Below, piece by piece: positions 58,909 through 64,000 of a stretch of DNA of 64,000 nucleotides. Position 1 is the stretch's first letter, and every line of letters begins with the position of its first letter. The DNA is from Actinacidiphila yanglinensis. GTDB taxonomy: Bacteria > Actinomycetota > Actinomycetes > Streptomycetales > Streptomycetaceae. A program made the translations under genes and the position numbers. The DNA lies in assembly GCF_900107965.1 (NCBI RefSeq), contig NZ_FNVU01000006.1:265337-329336 (forward strand), given 5' to 3'. The notes under the pieces are model-generated. The model was given only the letters and a program-made list of their open reading frames with translations. It searched no databases and was not told the origin of the DNA.

Positions 58909-60006
58909 ATGCGCGTACTCGTCACCGGCGGCGCGGGCTTCATCGGCTCCCCCATCGTCGCCGCACTCACCGCCCGCGGGCACGAGCCGGTCGTCCTCGA
59001 CGCCCTGCTGCCCTCCGCCCACCCCGTACCGCCGCCGTCCTTCCCCGGCCCGGACCGGCTGCATGCCGACGTGCGGGACGGCGCCGCCGTCGCGGCGGCC
59101 CTGCGGGGCGTCGACGCGGTGTGCCACCAGGCGGCGATGGTCGGCCTCGGCAAGGACTTCGCGGACGCGCCCGCCTACACCGACTGCAACGACTTCGGCA
59201 CCGCGGTGCTGCTCGCCGCGATGGCCGCGGCGGGGGTGCGCGACCTGGTCCTCGCCGGGTCGATGGTGGTCTACGGCGAGGGCCGGTACGACTGCGCCCG
59301 GCACGGCCGGGTCGTGCCGGGGCCCCGCGCGGCCGAGGACCTGGCCGCGGGCCGCTTCGAACCCCCCTGCCCGGCCTGCGGCGCGCCGCTGGCCCCCGGG
59401 CTGGTCGACGAGGACGCGCCGGCCGACCCGCGCAACGTCTACGCGTCGACCAAGCTCGCCCAGGAGCACCTGGCCTCGTCCTGGGCGCGTGCCACCGGCG
59501 GCCGGGCGGTCGCGCTGCGCTACCACAACGTGTACGGGCCCGGCATGCCACGGGACACCCCCTACGCCGGTGTGGCCTCCTTCTTCCGCTCCTCGCTCGC
59601 CCGTGGCGAGGCGCCCCGGGTCTTCGAGGACGGCGGCCAGCGCCGCGACTTCGTGCACGTGCGCGACGTGGCGGCGGCCAACGTGCTGGCGCTGGAGTCC
59701 GTTTCGGCCCGGGCGCCGGGTACCTTCCGCGCCTTCAACACCGGCAGCGGCACCCCGCACACCGTCGGTGAGATGGCCGCGGCCCTCGCGGACGCGCACG
59801 GCGGCCCGGCGCCCGTGGTCACCGGCGGGTTCCGGCTCGGCGACGTCCGCCACATCACCGCGTCCTCGGCCCGGCTGCGGGACGAGCTCGGCTGGCGCCC
59901 GGAGGTGGAATTCCACGCCGGGGTGAGGGAGTTCGCGCATGCCGGGCTCCGCGGCCAGGCACCGGGCACGGCCCGCCCGGTGGAACGGCGGGCGGGCGCG
60001 CGATGA
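58909..60006 (+). CDS. NAD-dependent nucleotide-sugar epimerase/dehydratase
   Basis: 365-aa extended short-chain dehydrogenase. NAD motif VTGGAGFIGSPIV near the N-terminus, AGSMVVYGEGRY with the catalytic Ser/Thr position, YASTK with catalytic Tyr and Lys, and LRYHNVYGPGMPRDTPYAGVASFFRS. A CPACGAP insertion (two Cys) before the YxxxK region is shared with some dTDP-rhamnose-4-epimerase-like enzymes. It probably makes a modified NDP-sugar for the glycan pathway implied by its neighbours. It overlaps the next gene by 4 nt (ATGA). Confidence 0.92.
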   Translation: MRVLVTGGAGFIGSPIVAALTARGHEPVVLDALLPSAHPVPPPSFPGPDRLHADVRDGAAVAAALRGVDAVCHQAAMVGLGKDFADAPAYTDCNDFGTAVLLAAMAAAGVRDLVLAGSMVVYGEGRYDCARHGRVVPGPRAAEDLAAGRFEPPCPACGAPLAPGLVDEDAPADPRNVYASTKLAQEHLASSWARATGGRAVALRYHNVYGPGMPRDTPYAGVASFFRSSLARGEAPRVFEDGGQRRDFVHVRDVAAANVLALESVSARAPGTFRAFNTGSGTPHTVGEMAAALADAHGGPAPVVTGGFRLGDVRHITASSARLRDELGWRPEVEFHAGVREFAHAGLRGQAPGTARPVERRAGAR

Positions 60007-60695
60007 CGACCCTGCTGGTGATCGCCAAGGAGCCCGTGCCCGGGCGGGTCAAGACACGGCTGACGCCACCTCATACTCCGTACGAAGCAGCGGAGTTGGC
60101 GCGGGCCGCGCTCGCCGACACGCTGGCCGCCGTGCGGCGCACGCCCGCGCGGCGCCGGGTGCTGGTCCTGGAGGGGGCGCCCGGGCCCTGGCTGCCACCG
60201 GGGTTCGAGGTGGTGCCGCAGGTGGCGGGCGGGCTGGACGAGCGGCTGGCCGCGGCGTTCGGGATGTGCCGCGGTCCGGCGGTGCTGGTGGGGATGGACA
60301 CCCCGCAGCTCACCCCGGAGTTGCTGGGGCCGGCGGTGGACGCCTTCGCGTGGCGGGAGTGCTCGGCGTGGTTCGGGCCCGCGGCGGACGGCGGTTTCTG
60401 GGCGCTCGGCCTGGCCGCCCCGGACCCCGAACTGCTGCGCGGGGTACCGATGTCGAAGCCCTGGACCGGGCGGGCCCAGCGCGACCGGCTGCGCGCGGCG
60501 GGCCTGCGGGTGGGCGAACTCCCGCTGCTGCGGGACGTCGACACCGCGGCCGACGCGCGGGCGGTGGCCGCGCTCGCCCCGGACACCCGGTTCGCGCGGG
60601 CCCTCGCCGCCACGACCGCGGGCGCGCCCGGGCGCACCCACGTGCAGGAGGCCGCGGCTACGGCTCGAAGCGGTAGCCCATCCCCGGCTCGGTGA
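60003..60695 (+). CDS. DUF2064 / TIGR04282-type glycosyltransferase-like protein
   Basis: 230 aa with a nucleotidyl/glycosyl-transferase A fold: LLVIAKEPVPGRVKTRLTPP (N-terminal nucleotide loop), LDERLAAAFG, AVLVGMDTPQLTPELL (DxD-like) and FGPAADGGFWALGL. Translation-coupled to the epimerase. In comparable streptomycete clusters a family 2 glycosyltransferase and a methyltransferase usually lie next to this gene; neither is present here. Its last 38 bp overlap the 3' end of the convergent kdpE gene. Confidence 0.88.
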   Translation: MTTLLVIAKEPVPGRVKTRLTPPHTPYEAAELARAALADTLAAVRRTPARRRVLVLEGAPGPWLPPGFEVVPQVAGGLDERLAAAFGMCRGPAVLVGMDTPQLTPELLGPAVDAFAWRECSAWFGPAADGGFWALGLAAPDPELLRGVPMSKPWTGRAQRDRLRAAGLRVGELPLLRDVDTAADARAVAALAPDTRFARALAATTAGAPGRTHVQEAAATARSGSPSPAR

Positions 60696-61347
60696 TGAGG
60701 TGGCGCGGCCGGGCCGGGTCGGGTTCGAGCTTGCGGCGCAACTGCGCGAGGTACACCCGCAGGTAGTTGGTCTCCGAGCGGTAGGACGGCCCCCACACCT
60801 CCTGGAGGAGCTGCGTCTGGGTGACCAGCCGGCCCGGGTTGCGGACCAGGATCTCGAGCAGGTGCCACTCGGTGGGCGTGAGGCGTACGTCGGACCCGGC
60901 GCTGGTGTGCACCTTCTTCGCGGCGAGGTCCACGGTGAAGGAGTCGGTGACGACCACGGCCTGGTCGTCGGCGCCCGCTCCGCCGGGTTCGACCCGGCGG
61001 AGCGCGGCGCGCAGCCGGGCCAGGAGTTCGTCCATGCCGAACGGCTTGGTGACGTAGTCGTCCGCGCCCGCGTCGAGCGCCTGGACCTTCTCCTTGGAGG
61101 CATGCCGGGCGGACAGCACGATGATCGGCACCCGGGTCCAGCCGCGCAGGCCGCGGATGACCTGGGCGCCGTCCATGTCGGGCAGGCTCAGGTCGAGCAG
61201 CACCACGTCGGGGTTGTGGGTGGCGGCCAGCCGCAGCGCGCTCGCGCCGTCCGGGGCGGCGTCGACGTCGTAGTGACGGGCCCGCAGGTTGATCACCAGC
61301 GCTCGGACGAGCTGGGGTTCGTCGTCGACTACCAGGACCCGGGTCAT
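60658..61347 (-). CDS. kdpE: KdpE response regulator
   Basis: 229 aa. Receiver domain with acidic pocket VVDDE and phospho-acceptor Asp52 in VVLLDLSLPDMDG; Lys of the KPF motif in YVTKPFGMDELL. OmpR-type winged helix at the C-terminus (RLTPTEWHLLEILVRNPGRLVTQTQLLQEVWG, ETNYLRVYLAQLRRKLEPDP). It activates kdpFABC under potassium limitation in known systems. ATG 61347 overlaps the kdpD stop by 4 nt; the 3' end runs 38 bp into the opposing DUF2064 gene. Confidence 0.95.
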   Translation of the reverse strand: MTRVLVVDDEPQLVRALVINLRARHYDVDAAPDGASALRLAATHNPDVVLLDLSLPDMDGAQVIRGLRGWTRVPIIVLSARHASKEKVQALDAGADDYVTKPFGMDELLARLRAALRRVEPGGAGADDQAVVVTDSFTVDLAAKKVHTSAGSDVRLTPTEWHLLEILVRNPGRLVTQTQLLQEVWGPSYRSETNYLRVYLAQLRRKLEPDPARPRHLITEPGMGYRFEP

Positions 61348-64000
61348 CGTTCGGGCACTGCCTTTCGCACGTCGGGGTCGGCGGTGCCGCCGGGGGCGGT
61401 GGGAAGGGTGAAGACCATGCTCAGGCCGCCGCCCGGGGTGTCCTCCGCGGTGAGGGTGCCGCCCATCGCCTCGGTGAAGCCGCGGGCGACGGCGAGGCCG
61501 AGGCCCACCCCGGTGCCGGCGGGGGGCGCGTCGCCGTAGCGCTGAAACGGTTCGAAGACGAGGTCCTTGGCGTCCTCGGGCACGCCGGGCCCGCGGTCGA
61601 TCACCCGGACCTCGACGCGGGTGCCGTCCGGCAGCGGCAGCGGGTCGGCCCTGATCACCACCGGCTGGCCGGGCGGGCTGTACTTCACGGCGTTCTCCAC
61701 CACGTTGGCGACGGCCCGTTCCAGCAGTCCGGTGTCGGCGTGCACCAGCGGCAGCGCCTCGGGCAGTTCGAGCCGTACGGCGTCGGCCGGCACCTCGGCG
61801 AGCGCGGCGGGCACCGCCTCCTCCAGCGCGATGTCGCGCAGCAGGGCGTTGACCGCGCCGGTGCGCAGCCGGCTCATGTCGAGCAGGTTGCCGATGAGGT
61901 GGTTGAGCCGGTCGGCGCCGGTCTCGATGCCGGCGAGGAGTTCCGCCTCGTCCTCGGGGCTCCAGTCGACCTCGTCGGAACGCAGCGAGGTGACCGCGGC
62001 CTTGATCCCGGCCAGCGGGGTGCGCAGGTCGTGCGAGACCGCGGCCAGCAGCGCGGTGCGGATGCGGTTGCCCTCGGCGAGGCGGCGGGCCCGGGTGGCC
62101 TGCTCGGACAGCCGCCGGCGCTCCAGCAGCCCGGCGGTCTGCGCGGCGAACGCGACCAGCACCCGGCGGTCCTGGGCCGGCAGCACGCGACCGTTCAGCG
62201 CGAGCACCAGCCGGTCGCCGGCGGGCACCTCCACGTCGGCGTTCTCCGGCTCGGTGGCGGGGTCGGGCCCGACCGAGGCCGCGGTGTGCCAGCCGCCCGC
62301 CTGCGCGGGACGGACCCGCCCGCTGTCGCCCGCCGCGCCGGTGCCGCGCTCGTCCGTGCCGCGTGCGTCCGTGTCGCCTGCGTCGGCGTCGCCCTCGTCG
62401 CCCTCCGTCGCGGCGGCTCCGCCCTCCTCGGAGGTGTCCGGCGAGGCGACCTCCAGGAGCGCCGCGGATTCCATGGCGAAGGTCTCCCGCACCCGGTCGA
62501 GCAGGGAGACGATGCTGTCGGTGCCGTCCTCCCCGCGCAGGACGGTACCGGCGAGGTAGCTGAGGATCTCGGTCTCGGCGCGGCTGCGCGCGGCCTGCTG
62601 CGCGCGGCGGGCCGCGAGGTCGACGACCGAGGCGACCGCGATGCCGACCGCGACGAAGATCACCAGCGAGAGCAGGTTCTGCGGGTCGGAGATGGTGAAG
62701 GTGTGGGTGGGCGGCGCGAAGAAGTAGTTGAGCAGGAGCGTGCCGAGCAGGGCGGCGGCGATCGCCGGGAAGACCCCGCCGACGAGGGCCGCGACGACGG
62801 TGAGGGTGAGGAAGAGCAGCAGCGGCGTGGTGATGCCGTGGCTGTCGGTGCCCGAGCGCAGGATCAGGGTGAGCAGCGGCGGGCCGGCGACACCGAGCAG
62901 CCAGCCGCCGATGGTGCGGGCCCGGCCCAGGCTGATCGGCAGCCGGCCGGGCACCCGGGGGCGGCCGGCGGCGGCGTGCTCGTGGGTCACGATGTGCACG
63001 TCGATGTCACCGGACTCGCGGGCCACGGTGGCCCCGACGCCCGGTCCGAGGAAGTACTGCCACGCCTTGCGGCGGCTGGAGCCGAGCACGATCTGGGTGG
63101 CGTCGACGCCGCGGGCGAAGTCGAGCATCGCGGCGGGGACGTCGGCGCCGAGCACGGAGTGGTAGCTGCCGCCCAGGTCCTCGACCAGCCTGCGCTGGGT
63201 GCCGAGGTCGCCGGCGGACGCGCCGACCAGGCCGTCGGAACGCACCACGTGCACCGCGAGCAGTTCGCTGCCGGAGCCCTTCGCGGCGATCCGGGCGGCC
63301 CGCCGGATCAGGGTGGCGCCCTCGGGGCCGCCGGTGAGGCCGACCACGATCCGCTCGCGGGTCTGCCAGGTGTCGGCGATGCCGTGCTCGGCGCGGTAGC
63401 GCAGCAGGTACTCGTCGACGCGGTCGGCGGTCCACAGCAGGGCCAGCTCGCGCAGCGCGGTCAGGTTGCCCGGCCGGAAGTAGTGCGACAGGGCCGCGTC
63501 GACCTTCTCCGGGGTGTAGACGTTGCCGTGTGCCAGGCGGCGGCGCAGCGCGTCGGGGTCCATGTCGACCAGCTCGATCTGGGCGGCCCGGCGGACCACT
63601 TCGTCGGGCACGGTCTCCTGCTGCCGCACGCCGGTGATGCCCTCGACCACGTCGCCCAGGGACTCCAGGTGCTGGACGTTGACGGTGGAGACCACGTCGA
63701 TGCCGGCCCGCAGCAGCTCGTCGACGTCCTGCCAGCGCTTGGCGTGGCGGCTGCCGGGCACGTTGGTGTGGGCGAGTTCGTCGACCAGCGCGATCCGGGG
63801 CTTGCGGGCCAGCACCGTGTCGAGGTCCATCTCGGTGAACTCGGCGCCGCGGTGGGTGAGGGTGCGCCGGGGGAGGATCTCCAGCCCGTCGAGCAGTTCG
63901 CGGGTGCGGGGGCGGCCGTGGTCCTCGACGTACGCGACGACCACGTCGGCGCCGCGGTCGGCCCGGCGGTGGGCCTCGCAGAGCATCGCGTAGGTCTTCC
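61344..64000 (-). CDS. kdpD: KdpD sensor histidine kinase, 5' end missing
   Basis: At least 885 codons are in view; the gene continues past the right edge within the Walker A region (…KTYAMLCEAHRRA). Domains in order: KdpD N-terminal P-loop domain (VDELAHTNVPGSRHAKRWQDV), a UspA-like domain (~residues 200-340 of the visible part), four membrane helices (DUF4118), a GAF-like domain, the phospho-acceptor H-box AAVSHDLRTPLAGIKAAV, and a HATPase domain with NVVENAVKYSPPG and GPGVPED. Senses K+ limitation and phosphorylates KdpE. The GAF-like region is interrupted by an acidic, Gly/Asp/Thr-rich insert (about 62300-62430). kdpFABC is not in the window. Confidence 0.95.
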   Translation of the reverse strand, partial: KTYAMLCEAHRRADRGADVVVAYVEDHGRPRTRELLDGLEILPRRTLTHRGAEFTEMDLDTVLARKPRIALVDELAHTNVPGSRHAKRWQDVDELLRAGIDVVSTVNVQHLESLGDVVEGITGVRQQETVPDEVVRRAAQIELVDMDPDALRRRLAHGNVYTPEKVDAALSHYFRPGNLTALRELALLWTADRVDEYLLRYRAEHGIADTWQTRERIVVGLTGGPEGATLIRRAARIAAKGSGSELLAVHVVRSDGLVGASAGDLGTQRRLVEDLGGSYHSVLGADVPAAMLDFARGVDATQIVLGSSRRKAWQYFLGPGVGATVARESGDIDVHIVTHEHAAAGRPRVPGRLPISLGRARTIGGWLLGVAGPPLLTLILRSGTDSHGITTPLLLFLTLTVVAALVGGVFPAIAAALLGTLLLNYFFAPPTHTFTISDPQNLLSLVIFVAVGIAVASVVDLAARRAQQAARSRAETEILSYLAGTVLRGEDGTDSIVSLLDRVRETFAMESAALLEVASPDTSEEGGAAATEGDEGDADAGDTDARGTDERGTGAAGDSGRVRPAQAGGWHTAASVGPDPATEPENADVEVPAGDRLVLALNGRVLPAQDRRVLVAFAAQTAGLLERRRLSEQATRARRLAEGNRIRTALLAAVSHDLRTPLAGIKAAVTSLRSDEVDWSPEDEAELLAGIETGADRLNHLIGNLLDMSRLRTGAVNALLRDIALEEAVPAALAEVPADAVRLELPEALPLVHADTGLLERAVANVVENAVKYSPPGQPVVIRADPLPLPDGTRVEVRVIDRGPGVPEDAKDLVFEPFQRYGDAPPAGTGVGLGLAVARGFTEAMGGTLTAEDTPGGGLSMVFTLPTAPGGTADPDVRKAVPER

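Noticed and set aside
1..64000. CRISPR arrays, insertion sequences, integrases, tRNA genes
   Set aside because: No regularly spaced identical repeats, no transposase or integrase motifs, and no tRNA-like cloverleaf were recognised. The only tandem arrays are the 39-bp and 12-bp ones listed.

Overview
The window is high-GC DNA with strong third-position G/C bias, many GTG/TTG starts, GTGA and ATGA gene overlaps, Tat-type secretion signals and leaderless promoters. Together with a 2-methylisoborneol operon, a Scr1-type regulator and a graspetide locus, this points to a streptomycete-like actinobacterium (Streptomyces or a close relative). No tRNA, rRNA, CRISPR array, transposase or phage gene was seen. 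Both edges cut genes: the shell protein at the left and kdpD at the right.

Left part (1-12.9 kb). The 2-methylisoborneol operon comes first: the 3' end of a family 2B encapsulin shell gene, the terpene cyclase, and the geranyl diphosphate C-methyltransferase, closed by a strong hairpin. Two secreted carbohydrate-active enzymes follow on the other strand (an SGNH esterase with a ricin-type lectin, and a GH76 mannanase with a LacI-type operator). A ribosomal-peptide locus lies at 5.98-9.9 kb: a large HTH regulator, an 85-aa ATP-grasp-modified precursor, its ATP-grasp ligase, and a protein-isoaspartate-type methyltransferase, i.e. a graspetide that probably also carries an aspartimide. A Tat-exported phospholipase C and a DinB-like protein close this part.

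Middle (13-51 kb). This is a sugar and polysaccharide utilisation region built from three uptake systems, each with its own regulator. (i) ROK repressor, lipoprotein SBP, two CUT1 permeases and a GH38 alpha-mannosidase. (ii) A ribose-type ATPase, permease, SBP and LacI set read leftward, with AACGTT operators. (iii) An SBP, two LplB/YtcP-like permeases, two GH26 enzymes and a GH36 alpha-galactosidase read leftward, opposite a LacI regulator and an FAD oxidoreductase, with two LacI operators between them. Between (ii) and (iii) lie a GH59 galactosylceramidase-like enzyme with a ricin lectin, a very large GH95-like enzyme, a quinone oxidoreductase, NTF2-like proteins, a YwqK-type protein and an M20 amidohydrolase. 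The predicted theme is degradation of mannans, galactomannans and galactose- or fucose-bearing glycans outside the cell, oligomer import, and trimming by GH38/GH36 inside. Neither CUT1 set has its own ATPase, so a shared one elsewhere is expected.

Right part (51-64 kb). Regulators (a LysR with a perfect inverted repeat, a Scr1-type HTH without its usual DUF397 partner, a large XRE protein) are followed by a membrane-protein/molybdoenzyme/epimerase/DUF2064 group in which three promoters share the same leaderless layout (TAGGGT, 7 nt, start codon). The window ends with convergent kdpE and kdpD; kdpFABC is not in view.
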